From Pseudomonas syringae (GTDB lineage: Bacteria > Pseudomonadota > Gammaproteobacteria > Pseudomonadales > Pseudomonadaceae), in NCBI RefSeq assembly GCF_023278085.1, contig NZ_CP066265.1:712501-776500 (forward strand): 64,000 nt of DNA, written 5' to 3'. Position numbers and translations under genes: made by a program. The notes beneath the pieces are model-generated. The model made no database searches and was not told where the DNA came from. It saw nothing but the letters and a program-made list of their open reading frames with translations. This document shows, in pieces, positions 27,809-37,513 of the stretch (position 1 is its first letter; each line of letters starts with the position of its first letter).

Positions 27809-28575
27809 GCGTCGAGCGCTTCGACAGTGGCCGCGAGCATGTAGCCGTCACCCCAGACAGTGCGCAACAGCTCGGGCTCAAGCGGGTTGTCATCGAGCTT
27901 GCGGCGCAGGCGGCTGATTTGTCGGTCGATGGCGCGGTCGTAGACTTCGCAGCCCGGGCGCGCGGTCAGGTCAATCAGGCGCTGGCGACTGAGAATGATA
28001 TTGGGGTGGGCGAGTAATACGCCGAGCAGGCGGCTCTCCACCGTGCTGAGCCTGACCGCCGAGCCGTTACTGCGCAGCAGGGTCCCGGTGCCTGTCATGA
28101 AACTCAGGCCCGCGAATGCATAGTGTTGCGTCGGCGCAGACGGCGCGTCGATGGAGGCAGCCTGCATTACCGTTCGGGTCGGCCCGCGTCTGCGCAACAC
28201 GCTGTTGATGCGGGCCACCAGTTCACGCGGTTCGAACGGCTTGGTGATGTAGTCGTCCGCTCCGATGTCCAGGCCGCGCACCCGGTCAGCGGAAGTGTCG
28301 CGTGCGGTGAGCAGAATCACCGGGAGGTTCTCGCGTCGATGCAGACGGCTGCACAGTTCGAACCCGTCGCCGTCCGGCAACATCACGTCCAGCACCACGA
28401 CATCGAACGGCAGTTGCTTGAGCAGTTGCCACATGCCCGCCGCATCCTCTGCCGTGCGCACATCGAACAGGTGGCGGCGCAAATAGACGGCCAGCGGATC
28501 GCGAATCTTGCGGTGGTCGTCCACGACGAGTACACGCGGAGCAGGGCGAGGCTGGGGAGAGGCGCACATCTTCAT
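27805..28575 (-). CDS. OmpR/PhoB-family response regulator
   Basis: A 256-aa response regulator. The receiver domain (residues about 14-127) has the acidic pair in VDDHRK, the phospho-accepting Asp in VVLDVMLPDGDG, and the conserved Thr and Lys in LLTARD and DYITKPFEPREL. A linker is followed by a winged-helix DNA-binding domain (about 158-253) with LSTVESRLLGVLLAHP and YDRAIDRQISRLRRKL. An alternative ATG lies two codons in. It is divergent from ggt (287 nt) and carries a Fur-like site 20-36 nt before its start. Confidence 0.92.
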   Translation of the reverse strand: MKMCASPQPRPAPRVLVVDDHRKIRDPLAVYLRRHLFDVRTAEDAAGMWQLLKQLPFDVVVLDVMLPDGDGFELCSRLHRRENLPVILLTARDTSADRVRGLDIGADDYITKPFEPRELVARINSVLRRRGPTRTVMQAASIDAPSAPTQHYAFAGLSFMTGTGTLLRSNGSAVRLSTVESRLLGVLLAHPNIILSRQRLIDLTARPGCEVYDRAIDRQISRLRRKLDDNPLEPELLRTVWGDGYMLAATVEALDA

Positions 28576-28594
28576 GTTCCTGCGCTACGACTGG

Positions 28595-28611
28595 GGATGA
28601 TTCTCATTGAG
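28595..28611 (-). promoter_or_regulatory. Candidate Fur box before the two-component system
   Basis: Read on the minus strand the site is CTCAATGAGAATCATCC. This matches the AATGAGAAT/ATCAT core of Pseudomonas Fur boxes. It lies 20-36 nt upstream of the response-regulator start codon. Iron repression of the two-component genes would follow. Not tested, and close spacing to the start leaves little room for a promoter. Confidence 0.5.
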
Positions 28612-28862
28612 TGGCGCGATTTTATCCCATTTGTGACGGGTAAGTCGCCGCACGGCGAAAAGCCATTATTTGACAGGGGCGACAGATGGCGGGTGTCGGG
28701 ATTTTTACGCTAGGTAAACGCGAAAGAAACGGCTACTTTGGACCTCGTCAGATCCGCGCAGGGATGCCCGGTACGCCTCGATAAGAAGCACCGCATCCTT
28801 CGTCCAGAGGCTGGCGCTGCACTTATCAAACGTCCCTGACTCAGAAAAAGAAGAGATCGATC

Positions 28863-30590
28863 ATGAAGTTCGAACCCCTCGCCAGGTCGCTGATCGCGAC
28901 GGCATTGATTGTCGCGTATTCCCCCACATTCGCCGCGTCACAAGCCCCTGTTGCTGCCGAAAACGGCATGGTCGTGACCGCCCAACAGCTGGCCACCCAC
29001 GTGGGTGTCGATGTGCTCAAGAATGGCGGCAATGCGGTCGATGCCGCTGTTGCAGTCGGCTACGCGCTGGCAGTGGTTTATCCCGCAGCCGGTAATCTGG
29101 GCGGTGGTGGTTTCATGACCATTCAACTGGCAGACGGGCGCAAGACCTTTCTCGACTTCCGTGAAAAGGCCCCGTTGGCCGCCACCGCCAACATGTACCT
29201 GGACAAGGACGGCAAGGTCATCCCGGACCTGAGCGCCAAGGGCCATCTGGCCGTCGGTGTACCGGGTACCGTGTCCGGCATGGAAATGGCGCTGAGCAAA
29301 TACGGCACGCGCAAGCGTGAGGAAGTCATCGCGCCGGCGATCAAGCTGGCCGAGGACGGTTTCGTGCTGGGGCAGGGCGATGTCGACATGCTGTCCAGCG
29401 CCACCGATGTGTTCAAGGCGGACATGGCGGATTCCGGTTCGATCTTCCTCGACAAGGGTCAACCGATGCAGGTTGGCCAGAAACTGGTGCAGAAAGACCT
29501 CGCCAAGACCCTCAAGGAAGTTTCCGAGAAGGGCAGCGACGGTTTCTACAAAGGCTGGGTCGCCAAGGCGCTGGTCGATTCGAGTCAGGCCGGCAAGGGC
29601 ATTATCACCCAGGCGGACCTTGATCATTACAAGACCCGCGAGCTGGCACCGGTCGAGTGCGATTATCGCGGCTACCACGTTGTATCGGCGCCGCCACCGA
29701 GTTCCGGCGGTGTAGTCATCTGCCAGATTCTGAATATTCTGGAAGGCTATCCGATGAAAGAGCTGGGCTTCCGCTCGGCGCAGGGGATGCATTATCAGAT
29801 CGAGGCAATGCGTCATGCCTACGTTGACCGCAACAGCTATCTGGGCGACCCCGACTTCGTCAAGAATCCGGTCGAGCATCTGTTGGACGTCAACTACGCG
29901 GCCAAATTGCGCGCAGCCATCGAGCCGCAAAAAGCCGGTGATTCGAACAAGATCAAACCAGGCGTCGCGCCCCATGAAGGCAGCAACACCACGCATTACT
30001 CGATTGTCGACAAATGGGGCAACGCGGTCTCGGTGACCTACACCCTGAACAACTGGTTTGGCGCGGGCGTCATGGCCAGTAAGACCGGTGTGATTCTCAA
30101 CGACGAAATGGATGACTTCACGGTCAAGGTCGGCGTACCCAACATGTACGGACTGGTGCAGGGCGAAGCCAACGCCATCGCGCCGGGCAAGACGCCGTTG
30201 TCGTCGATGAGCCCGACCATCGTCACCAAAGACGGCAAGACGGTCATGGTCGTCGGTACGCCGGGCGGCAGCCGCATCATCACGGCAACCCTGCTGACCA
30301 TGCTCAACGTCATCGACTACGGCATGAACATTCAGGAAGCGGTGGACGCGCCGCGTTTCCATCAGCAGTGGCAGCCTGAAGAAACCAACATCGACACCTT
30401 CGCGGTCAGCCCTGACACGCTGAAGATTCTCCAGAGCTGGGGCCATAAGTTTGCCGGTCCGCAACCGCTCAACCATGTGGCGGCGATTCTGGTCGGTGCG
30501 CCTTCGCTGGGTGGCAAACCGGTCGGTAACAACCGCTTCTACGGTGCCAACGACCCGCGTCGCAACACCGGGTTGTCACTGGGTTACTGA
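28863..30590 (+). CDS. ggt: Gamma-glutamyltranspeptidase (glutathione hydrolase)
   Basis: A 575-aa periplasmic enzyme that transfers or hydrolyses the gamma-glutamyl group of glutathione. The signal peptide ends at about residue 25 (SPTFAAS). The large-subunit motifs GGNAVDAAVAVGYALAVV and GGGGFM are present. Autocleavage should occur before Thr376 in SNTTHYSIVD, the new N-terminal nucleophile of the small subunit. The substrate-binding PLSSMSPT and GTPGGSRI motifs follow. Length equals the E. coli enzyme (580 aa). RBS AGAAGAGA precedes the ATG. It stands alone between the divergent two-component system and a terminator. Confidence 0.96.
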   Translation: MKFEPLARSLIATALIVAYSPTFAASQAPVAAENGMVVTAQQLATHVGVDVLKNGGNAVDAAVAVGYALAVVYPAAGNLGGGGFMTIQLADGRKTFLDFREKAPLAATANMYLDKDGKVIPDLSAKGHLAVGVPGTVSGMEMALSKYGTRKREEVIAPAIKLAEDGFVLGQGDVDMLSSATDVFKADMADSGSIFLDKGQPMQVGQKLVQKDLAKTLKEVSEKGSDGFYKGWVAKALVDSSQAGKGIITQADLDHYKTRELAPVECDYRGYHVVSAPPPSSGGVVICQILNILEGYPMKELGFRSAQGMHYQIEAMRHAYVDRNSYLGDPDFVKNPVEHLLDVNYAAKLRAAIEPQKAGDSNKIKPGVAPHEGSNTTHYSIVDKWGNAVSVTYTLNNWFGAGVMASKTGVILNDEMDDFTVKVGVPNMYGLVQGEANAIAPGKTPLSSMSPTIVTKDGKTVMVVGTPGGSRIITATLLTMLNVIDYGMNIQEAVDAPRFHQQWQPEETNIDTFAVSPDTLKILQSWGHKFAGPQPLNHVAAILVGAPSLGGKPVGNNRFYGANDPRRNTGLSLGY

Positions 30591-30605
30591 GTTGCTCTGC
30601 TGATC

Positions 30606-30644
30606 ACGCCACGGCCCTGAGCTTCAGGGGCGTGGCGTTTTTGT
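30606..30644 (+). terminator. Bidirectional terminator after ggt
   Basis: The stem CGCCACGGCCCTGA / TCAGGGGCGTGGCG with a short loop is followed by TTTTTGTTT. It starts about 15 nt after the ggt stop and also lies just past the end of the convergent transporter operon, which it may serve too. Confidence 0.88.
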
Positions 30645-30657
30645 TTCTGCTGCCGGG

Positions 30658-31425
30658 TCAGTTGCGCACCCAGCGCTGGCGGCTCCAGCTGCTCAACGCA
30701 TCGACGGCGAACACCAGGATCAGCATCGCCAGGATCACGCTGCTGGCCTGCGCTTCCTGAAACAGGCTGAGGCTGACATAGAGCATCTGCCCCAGTCCGC
30801 CTGCGCCGACAAAGCCCAGCACGCTGGCCATGCGAATGTTGTTTTCCCAGCGGTACAGCGTGTAGGCCAGCAACTGCGGCCACAGATCGGGCAGGGTGCC
30901 GTAGACGAATGCCTGCCAGGCGCTGCCACCGTGCAGACGAATCGCAGCGGCGGGCTCCGGCGAGGTATTTTCCAGCGCTTCGGCAAACAGTCGGCCGAGT
31001 ACGCCTGTGGTATGCAGCGCCAGTGCCAGCGTGCCCGCATTGGGTCCGAGCCCGGCAGCCAGCACCATTAGCACCGCCCACACCAGTTCGGGGATGGCGC
31101 GCAGCGCATTGAGCAGCAAGCGACTCAGGCTGCGCAGCGGCCAGCCCAGCCGCCCGGCCGCGGGCAACGCCAGCAGCAGACCGGCGATGGCTGCCAGCAA
31201 CGTTCCCAGCGCCGACATGGCCAGGGTTTCCAGCGCGCCCTTGGCGATTGCCTGCACATGATCGCCGCTGAGATCCGGGCTCATGAAGCGCAACGCATAA
31301 CGGCCCATTTGCGTCAGGTTGTCGTGACTGCCCAGCGTGAACAGGTCCATGCCGAGGTACAGAAACGATCCGGCCACCGCTGCGACCATCGCCAGCAACA
31401 GCAGCACGTTGCCTGCGCGCCTCAT
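30658..31425 (-). CDS. ABC transporter permease (predicted selenate/phosphonate-type), second subunit
   Basis: A 255-aa inner-membrane permease of the PhnE type with about six hydrophobic segments, beginning LLLLAMVAAVAGSFLYLG. The EAA loop that contacts the ATPase reads EALENTSPEPAAAIRLHGGSAWQAFVYG. The last gene of a four-gene minus-strand operon; its start overlaps the stop of the first permease (ATGA). It shares FVGAGGLGQ with that permease (residues about 205-220), so the two are diverged duplicates and probably form a heterodimer. Substrate assignment comes from the selD/selU neighbours and from the binding protein. Confidence 0.85.
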   Translation of the reverse strand: MRRAGNVLLLLAMVAAVAGSFLYLGMDLFTLGSHDNLTQMGRYALRFMSPDLSGDHVQAIAKGALETLAMSALGTLLAAIAGLLLALPAAGRLGWPLRSLSRLLLNALRAIPELVWAVLMVLAAGLGPNAGTLALALHTTGVLGRLFAEALENTSPEPAAAIRLHGGSAWQAFVYGTLPDLWPQLLAYTLYRWENNIRMASVLGFVGAGGLGQMLYVSLSLFQEAQASSVILAMLILVFAVDALSSWSRQRWVRN

Positions 31426-32261
31426 GTGAACTGCCTGCGCAGCAAGCGACTGAGCTGGTCGGCGAGCAGCACCAGCAGCAAGAAGGTCAGCAGCATGCTC
31501 GCCACCTCATCGCCTGCGAACATACGCATCGACAGATCGATCTGCTGCCCCAGTCCGCCTGCGCCGACAAAGCCCATGACCACAGAGGCCCGCACTGCGC
31601 ACTCCCAGCGATACACGGTGTAAGAGGTCAACTCGGCTGCGACATTGGGCAGGATGCCATAGGCCAGCGCCGCGAGCCGTCCGCTGCCCGACTGGAGCAG
31701 AGCGTGGGCCGGACGCTGATCCACTGATTCGAAAATCTCGGCGTACACCTTGCCGAGCATGCCCGCATACGTAATGGCGATGGCCAGCACGCCGGCGGTG
31801 GGGCCGAGGCCGACCGCGCGCACGAACAACAGCGCCCAGACGATTTCCGGCACGCTGCGCAGGAAGATCAGGATACCGCGCACTGGCCAGCGTAAACATT
31901 GGCCCGGCCAGCCGGGACGCCCGCCACGCGAAACCGCCGAGAGCGAAAGCGCCTTGCTGGCGAGCAGGCTTGCCGGTACAGCCAGCAGCAGCGCCAGAGC
32001 AATACCGGCAGTGGCGATGGCGAGGGTTTGCAGGGTGGCATCCAGCAGCAGGCCGAGGAATTCTGCGGAATGCGCAGGAGGCCAGAACCCGGCGAGAAAA
32101 TTGCCCATCGTTTTGGCGTTATCGGCTTGCAGCAGTACAAACGGATTCAGTTCGGCCAGACGAATGCCCGGCCAGAGCAGTGCGATGGCCAGCAGCGCCA
32201 GCAACAGGCGGGGTGCAGCCGCCGGGTCGCGCTGGTCCCTACTCAGCATCGTGGCGCCCAT
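31422..32261 (-). CDS. ABC transporter permease (predicted selenate/phosphonate-type), first subunit
   Basis: A 279-aa inner-membrane permease with about six hydrophobic segments, a PhnE-like EAA loop ([20 protein letters not shown]) and the conserved [18 protein letters not shown] near the C-terminus. It overlaps the ATPase gene by 19 nt at its start. ATG 32249, four codons in, is an alternative start that would cut the overlap to 7 nt. It pairs with the second permease. Confidence 0.85.
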   Translation of the reverse strand: MGATMLSRDQRDPAAAPRLLLALLAIALLWPGIRLAELNPFVLLQADNAKTMGNFLAGFWPPAHSAEFLGLLLDATLQTLAIATAGIALALLLAVPASLLASKALSLSAVSRGGRPGWPGQCLRWPVRGILIFLRSVPEIVWALLFVRAVGLGPTAGVLAIAITYAGMLGKVYAEIFESVDQRPAHALLQSGSGRLAALAYGILPNVAAELTSYTVYRWECAVRASVVMGFVGAGGLGQQIDLSMRMFAGDEVASMLLTFLLLVLLADQLSRLLRRQFT

Positions 32262-33040
32262 GCCGTTGCTGCTACGTCGGAAGGCTTTTGAGGGCTCAGT
32301 TGTTCATTGGCATACAGCGTGTCGAGGTGTTGCCGTTCGACCTCGCTGGCCGGGAGGTCGAAGTGGATGCGTCCATCACGCACACCGATGATGCGCGGAA
32401 AGTGCGCCAGCGCCAGCTCTACGGCGTGCAGGCTGGCGACCAGCGTCACGTGGTGCTCGATGGCGTGCTGACACAGCAGCGAGAGCGTGTGATCGGCCAG
32501 ACGCGGGTCCATCGCCGACACCGGCTCGTCAGCCAATAACAGTTCAGGCGCCTGATACAAGGCGCGAGCGATGCCGACGCGTTGCAACTGCCCGCCGGAT
32601 AACTGCTGACAGCGCTCGAACAGTTTGTCGGCCAGGTCCAGACGCGCCAGCACCGCGCGTGCGCCGGGCACGTCCAGTGGATGCAGCAGGTTCAGCAGGC
32701 TTTTGCCCAGCCCCCATTGCCCCAGCTTGCCCGCCAACACCGCCGTGACCACGCGTTGGCGCGGCGGTAACGGCGGTGCTTGATGGATCAGCGCGATGCG
32801 GCTGCGCAACCGCTGGCGTTGCCTGCTGGAAAGTTGCCAGGGATTTTCCCCCAGCACTTCCAGGTGCCCGGCGCTGGGCGGCAGCGCGCTGGCCAGCAGG
32901 TTGAGCAAGGTGGTCTTGCCCGCCCCGGAAGGCCCGATAATCGCCACCCGCTCGCCGCGCTCAATGCTCAGGTCCAGCCCGCGCAGCGCCAGCGTGCCAT
33001 TGCTGTGGCGCAGGTCGATGGCGGACAGACGCAGGGTCAT
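32243..33040 (-). CDS. ABC transporter ATP-binding protein (predicted selenate/phosphonate-type)
   Basis: A 265-aa ATPase of the PhnC group. Walker A is GPSGAGKTT (about residues 36-44), the signature is [15 protein letters not shown], and Walker B is [12 protein letters not shown]; the switch His lies in [11 protein letters not shown]. The segment [24 protein letters not shown] is a typical PhnC Q-loop region. The start overlaps the stop of the binding-protein gene (ATGA). It powers import through the two permeases downstream. Confidence 0.9.
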   Translation of the reverse strand: MTLRLSAIDLRHSNGTLALRGLDLSIERGERVAIIGPSGAGKTTLLNLLASALPPSAGHLEVLGENPWQLSSRQRQRLRSRIALIHQAPPLPPRQRVVTAVLAGKLGQWGLGKSLLNLLHPLDVPGARAVLARLDLADKLFERCQQLSGGQLQRVGIARALYQAPELLLADEPVSAMDPRLADHTLSLLCQHAIEHHVTLVASLHAVELALAHFPRIIGVRDGRIHFDLPASEVERQHLDTLYANEQLSPQKPSDVAATAWAPRC

Positions 33041-33888
33041 TTCAGCAGGTCGGCAGCGCGTGCGGCTTCTTCGATGCCCTTGTAGTTCTCCGGCTTGGTC
33101 TCGATGAAGCGGCTGGCGGCCTGCAAATCGAGAATCGCCTTCTGCTCGGGGTTGGCCGGGTCGAGGTCAAGAAATGCCTGTTTGATCTTCGCCGCCAGCG
33201 CCGGGTCGAGGCTGCCGCGCACGGTCCAGTTGTAGTCGAAATAAGTCGGCGTGGTCTCGAAGACGTGAACCTTGTTGGTGTCGACCTTGCCGCTGGCGAC
33301 CAGTTTGTCCCACACACTGGCATTCAGTACGCCCGCATCGACCTTGCCGGCCTGAACCCAGGCGGCGGTCGCGTCATGTGCGCCGGAGTAGGCAACGCGG
33401 CTGAAGAACGTCTCCGGCTTGATGTTTTCCTTGAGCATGAAATAGCGCGGCATCAGGCTGCCGGACGTCGATGACACCGAGCCGAAGGCAAACGTCTTGC
33501 CCTTGAGGTCGGCGAGGCTCTTGACGCTCGGATCGGAGGTGATGAATTTGCTGGTGAATTTGGCGTCCTGTTCGCGCTGTACCAGCGGCACAGCGTTGCC
33601 GGTCTTGAGGTTGACCTGAACAAAGGTGAAGCCGCCCAGCCAGGCCATGTCGAGCCGGTCGGTAGCCAGCGCTTCAACCACGGCCGGGTAATCCGCTACC
33701 GGGACGAACTCGACTTTCATGCCCAGTCGTTGTTCCAGATAAGCCCCCAGCGGTTTGAACTTGCGCAGCAGTTCGGTAGGCGCTTCGTCGGGAATGGCCG
33801 AGACGCGCAGGGTATCTGCGGCGTGACTGGTCAGCGCGGAGAAGGACAGGGCAAGGCCGGCGGCGAGCGCCAGGGTACGCTTGAGCAT
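33037..33888 (-). CDS. Substrate-binding protein of predicted selenate ABC transporter (PhnD-like)
   Basis: A 283-aa periplasmic binding protein. The signal peptide runs [20 protein letters not shown] to about residue 24 (SHA). The mature part has [20 protein letters not shown] and the PhnD-family landmarks [12 protein letters not shown] and [18 protein letters not shown]. It belongs to the phosphate/phosphite/phosphonate-binding superfamily. A branch of it, always near selD, is described as putative selenate-binding (TIGR04553), and the divergent selD gene 231 nt away supports that. ATG 33888 has GGAG 7 nt upstream, better than the in-frame ATG at 33906. Transport of selenate is predicted, not shown. 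Confidence 0.85.
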   Translation of the reverse strand: MLKRTLALAAGLALSFSALTSHAADTLRVSAIPDEAPTELLRKFKPLGAYLEQRLGMKVEFVPVADYPAVVEALATDRLDMAWLGGFTFVQVNLKTGNAVPLVQREQDAKFTSKFITSDPSVKSLADLKGKTFAFGSVSSTSGSLMPRYFMLKENIKPETFFSRVAYSGAHDATAAWVQAGKVDAGVLNASVWDKLVASGKVDTNKVHVFETTPTYFDYNWTVRGSLDPALAAKIKQAFLDLDPANPEQKAILDLQAASRFIETKPENYKGIEEAARAADLLK

Positions 33889-34119
33889 GGAAGTTCTCCG
33901 GTTCAATAGCGGAAAAATAGGAAAAAGGCCGCATGGGTGAGCAGCAGCGTTTTACAGGGTTCGGTGTCGGTGTGCGGGGATTATAAGAGGCACGGCGAGA
34001 AAGGCCAGTTCATCAGGCTTTCCGCCTTGATGCACAACCGGCGGGCGACGCGGTTTGCGCTGATACGCGAACAGCCCCTAGACTCCGCAGCCTGTTTCCC
34101 GCTTACCGAGAGTGTCGCG

Positions 34120-35154
34120 ATGAATGAGCCAATCCGCCTGACCCAATACAGTCACGGCGCAGGGTGTGGCTGCAAGATTTCTCCCAAAGTGCTGGACGTG
34201 ATTCTCGCCGGCAGCGGCGCGCAGAACCTCGATCCGAAACTCTGGGTCGGCAATGCCTCGCGTGACGACGCAGCGGTTTACGCGCTGGACGACGAACGCG
34301 GCGTGGTGTCGACCACTGACTTCTTCATGCCCATCGTCGATGATCCGTTCGACTTCGGTCGCATTGCTGCCACCAATGCCATCAGCGATATCTATGCAAT
34401 GGGCGGCGACCCGCTGATGGCCATCGCCATTCTCGGCTGGCCGGTCAACCTGCTGCCGCCCGAAGTGGCCCGCGAAGTGATTCGCGGCGGTCGTGCCGTG
34501 TGCGACGCTGCCGGTATCCCGCTGGCCGGCGGCCATTCCATTGATGCGCCGGAGCCGATCTTCGGCCTGGCCGTCACCGGTGTGGTGCAGAAAAAGCACA
34601 TGAAACGCAATGACACCGCCCAGGCCGGCTGTACGCTGTACCTGACCAAGCCTCTGGGCATCGGCATCCTCACAACTGCGGAAAAGAAGGCAAAGCTGCG
34701 CGAGGAGGACGTCGGTCTGGCACGCGACTGGATGTGTACCCTGAACAAGCCGGGCAGCCGCTTCGGCAAGCTGGCCGGTGTGATAGCCATGACCGATGTC
34801 ACCGGTTTCGGCCTGCTCGGGCATCTGGTTGAAATGGCTGACGGCGCAGGCCTTACCGCTCGTCTGGATTACGCCGCTGTGCCGCGCCTGGCCGGCGTCG
34901 AGCACTACATCGCCGAGGGCTGCGTGCCGGGCGGCACATTGCGCAATTTCGACAGTTATGGCGACAGGATCGCGGCTTTGAGCGATGCCCAGCGCGACCT
35001 GTTGTGCGACCCGCAGACCAGCGGCGGCCTGCTGGTCGCGGTCAGCCCTGAAGGCGAAGCGGAGTTTCTCACCGTCGCTGCCGAACTGGGCCTGCTGCTT
35101 AACCCTATTGGCACCTTGCTTGAGCGACAGACCCACGCCGTCGAGGTGTTCTGA
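34120..35154 (+). CDS. selD: Selenophosphate synthase
   Basis: A 344-aa enzyme that makes selenophosphate from selenide and ATP, the selenium donor for tRNA selenation and selenocysteine. The N-terminal glycine-rich loop SHGAGCGCK carries the catalytic Cys16 and Lys19, matching Cys17 and Lys20 of E. coli SelD. Here the catalytic residue is Cys, not selenocysteine. The AIRS-type ATP fold shows [27 protein letters not shown] metal-binding Asp residues and [12 protein letters not shown] near the end. ATG 34120 gives the family length; the upstream frame from 33937 is not conserved. The stop overlaps the selU start (TGATG). Confidence 0.96.
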   Translation: MNEPIRLTQYSHGAGCGCKISPKVLDVILAGSGAQNLDPKLWVGNASRDDAAVYALDDERGVVSTTDFFMPIVDDPFDFGRIAATNAISDIYAMGGDPLMAIAILGWPVNLLPPEVAREVIRGGRAVCDAAGIPLAGGHSIDAPEPIFGLAVTGVVQKKHMKRNDTAQAGCTLYLTKPLGIGILTTAEKKAKLREEDVGLARDWMCTLNKPGSRFGKLAGVIAMTDVTGFGLLGHLVEMADGAGLTARLDYAAVPRLAGVEHYIAEGCVPGGTLRNFDSYGDRIAALSDAQRDLLCDPQTSGGLLVAVSPEGEAEFLTVAAELGLLLNPIGTLLERQTHAVEVF

Positions 35155-36254
35155 TGGCCGACAACAGCAGCGACTACCGCGCACTCTTTCTCAACGATGT
35201 GCCGATGATGGATGCCCGCGCCCCGGTGGAGTTTTCCAAGGGCGCGTTTCCGGGCGTGATCAATCTGCCACTGATGAACGACATCGAGCGGCAGAAGGTC
35301 GGCACCTGCTACAAGCAACAGGGGCAGGACGCTGCGATCCAGCTCGGGCATCAATTGGTCTGCGGTCAGGTCAAGGACGAACGGGTCGAGGCCTGGGTCG
35401 AATTTGCCAGGGCCAACCCGGATGGCTACCTGTATTGTTTTCGCGGCGGTCTGCGTTCACAGACCGTGCAGCGCTGGCTGAAGGACGCTGGAGTCGATTA
35501 CCCGCGCGTTCTTGGCGGCTACAAGGCGATGCGCACGTTCCTGCTGGATACCCTGCACGAGGCGGTGACCGAGTGTGAGATCGTCGTGCTCGGTGGAATG
35601 ACCGGCACGGGCAAGACCGAAGTATTGACGCAACTGCGCAATAGCGTGGACCTGGAAGGCATCGCCAATCATCGCGGCTCCAGCTTCGGCAAGCGTGCAA
35701 CGGGGCAACCGGCACAGATCGACTTCGAGAACCGTCTGGCCATCGACCTGCTCAAAAAACGTGCCGCCGGTATCCAGCAATTCGTTATTGAAGACGAAAG
35801 CCGTCTGGTGGGTAGCTGCAACGTACCTCTGGAGCTGCACCAGGCCATGCAAAGCTGCCCGATGGTCTGGCTGGAAGACAGCTTCGAACATCGCGTCGAG
35901 CGCATTCTGACTGATTACGTGGTCAACCTTTGCGCCGAGTTCATCAGCGTCAAGGGCGAAGAATTTGGTTTTGGCCTGTTCGCTGATCGCCTGCTGCAAA
36001 GCCTGAACAACATCCACAAACGCCTGGGCGGCGAGCGTCATCAGCGTTTGCTGTTGGTCATGCAGGCGGCGCTTGAGGCGCAACAGCGCAGTGGTGATGT
36101 GGAACTTCACCGGGGCTGGATCGAAGGTTTGCTCGGCGAATACTACGACCCGATGTACAGCTATCAACGCGAACAGAAAGCGGCCCGCATTGAGTTCGCG
36201 GGCAATCAGATGGAAGTGTCGCGTTATTTGAATGAGCGTGCATCGCGCGGTTAG
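35154..36254 (+). CDS. selU: tRNA 2-selenouridine synthase
   Basis: A 366-aa enzyme (SelU, also MnmH or YbbB) that turns 2-thiouridine at tRNA wobble position 34 into 2-selenouridine using selenophosphate, by way of a geranylated intermediate. The N-terminal rhodanese domain carries the active Cys95 in YCFRGG. A P-loop GGMTGTGKT is at residues 147-155. The family length is about 360. Coupling to selD by a 1-nt overlap fits use of its product. No selA or selB lies in the window, so whether selenoproteins are also made cannot be judged. Confidence 0.95.
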   Translation: MADNSSDYRALFLNDVPMMDARAPVEFSKGAFPGVINLPLMNDIERQKVGTCYKQQGQDAAIQLGHQLVCGQVKDERVEAWVEFARANPDGYLYCFRGGLRSQTVQRWLKDAGVDYPRVLGGYKAMRTFLLDTLHEAVTECEIVVLGGMTGTGKTEVLTQLRNSVDLEGIANHRGSSFGKRATGQPAQIDFENRLAIDLLKKRAAGIQQFVIEDESRLVGSCNVPLELHQAMQSCPMVWLEDSFEHRVERILTDYVVNLCAEFISVKGEEFGFGLFADRLLQSLNNIHKRLGGERHQRLLLVMQAALEAQQRSGDVELHRGWIEGLLGEYYDPMYSYQREQKAARIEFAGNQMEVSRYLNERASRG

Positions 36255-36287
36255 CTGCGAGGCCTCTAGCAAGCGGACAGGGATGCC

Positions 36288-37052
36288 ATGAGCACAGTCT
36301 TCGATTTTTACCAACACCTTGGGTGGGGCCTTTCAGCGCTGGTGATCGGCACTTTTCTACTGGCGGGCATGGTCAAGGGCGTCATTGGCCTTGGGCTGCC
36401 GACGGTCGCGATGGGGCTGCTGGGCCTGGCCATGTTGCCGGCGCAGGCTGCGGCGCTGCTGATTATTCCCTCGACCCTGACCAACGTCTGGCAATTGGCG
36501 GCCGGCGGGAATTTGCGACCGCTGCTGAAGCGTCTGTGGCCGATGCTGAGCATGATCGGTATCGGCACGCTGGCCGGTTCTTTCTGGCTGGGCATGAGCG
36601 GCAGCCATTCGATGACGCGGGTACTGGGTGGGGCGCTGTTGCTTTATGCGCTGAGTGGACTGTTCCTGCCGACGTTCAAGGTCGCGGCGAGTGCCGAGCG
36701 CTGGCTGGGGCCGTTGTGTGGTCTGGTCACCGGGGTCATTGCTTCGGCGTCCGGGGTTTTCGTGATTCCGGCCGTGCCTTACCTGCAAGCGCTCGGGCTT
36801 GAGCGCAATCAGCTGATACAGGCGTTGGGATTGTCGTTCACCGTTTCTACCCTCGCGCTGGCAGTCGCGTTGTCATGGAGCGGCGCGTTGGGCGGTGCGG
36901 AATTGGGTGCGTCCATGCTGGCACTGGCACCGGCGCTGCTGGGCATGCTGTTCGGCCAATGGCTACGGCAGCGGATCAGCGCGGTGTTGTTCAAGCGCAT
37001 GTTCTTTATCGGGATGGGGCTGCTGGGGCTGCATCTGCTGATCGCGGGCTAG
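36288..37052 (+). CDS. TauE/SafE-family membrane permease
   Basis: A 254-aa membrane protein with about eight hydrophobic segments. The family marker FLAGMVKGVIGLGLPTVAMG is near residue 25, and a second half-repeat GLVTGVIASASGVFVIPAVPYL is near 142. Members of TauE/SafE (sulfite exporter, DUF81) move sulfur-containing anions. It begins 33 nt after selU with AGGG as RBS, so it is probably in the selD-selU transcript. A role in moving selenite or sulfite is a reasonable guess from position only. Confidence 0.85.
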   Translation: MSTVFDFYQHLGWGLSALVIGTFLLAGMVKGVIGLGLPTVAMGLLGLAMLPAQAAALLIIPSTLTNVWQLAAGGNLRPLLKRLWPMLSMIGIGTLAGSFWLGMSGSHSMTRVLGGALLLYALSGLFLPTFKVAASAERWLGPLCGLVTGVIASASGVFVIPAVPYLQALGLERNQLIQALGLSFTVSTLALAVALSWSGALGGAELGASMLALAPALLGMLFGQWLRQRISAVLFKRMFFIGMGLLGLHLLIAG

Positions 37053-37131
37053 GTGCGTCAGGCCTGAAATGTTTGCTTTTTAGTACGTTTTTTGACCAGC
37101 GCATAAGGCGTCGAGGTGTTCGCCCGGCCCT

Positions 37132-37445
37132 TTGTAGAAGCGAACTTGTTCGCGAAAAGGCCGGTACATCCGCTGAAAATGTATCAGCCGGAATAGAGCC
37201 TTCGCGAACAAGTTCGCTCCAGAGAAAGAGCGCGGTACGTCTGCTGATGATGCATCGGCCGGAAACAGAGCCTTCGCGAACGGGCAGGAGCGATCCGCAT
37301 TGTTCGCGAAAGGGCCTGGCACAGTGAGGCTTTTGTAGAAGCGGACCGGGCGAAGCTTCGCTTGTCCACGAAGGCTATGTGCAGGGCGATAAATTCTCTG
37401 AGAATGTACGACCCTCTTCGCGGACAAGTCCGCTCCTTCAAAAAA
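37132..37445. repeat. Array of palindromic GCGAACTTGTTCGC-type repeats
   Basis: The 461-nt gap between the TauE-like gene and prfC is nearly filled by short palindromes. Examples are GCGAACTTGTTCGCGAA (37140-37156), its reverse TTCGCGAACAAGTTCGC (37201-37217), GCGAACGGGCAGGAGC and TTGTTCGCGAAAGGGCC (to 37317), AGCGGACCGGGCGAAGCTTCGCTTGTCC-type variants near 37340-37368, and CGCGGACAAGTCCGCTCC (37419-37436). Alternating orientation gives large possible hairpins. This family differs from the GCGTCC-type REP. No gene seen. Confidence 0.85.
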
Positions 37446-37513
37446 CGAGCTTCACGCTGTTCCGTGAACTCCGCGAAAAGTTCGCGGACCTGGATTTCAT
37501 GCCCGCGCAATCG

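Noticed and set aside
28938..30476. 512-aa open frame on the minus strand across ggt
   Set aside because: It lies wholly inside ggt, whose motifs are intact. High GC codon use makes long antisense frames common. The protein has no recognisable domain.
37132..37445. CRISPR-like array
   Set aside because: Units are palindromic, variable, in both orientations and without regular spacers; they are REP-type elements.
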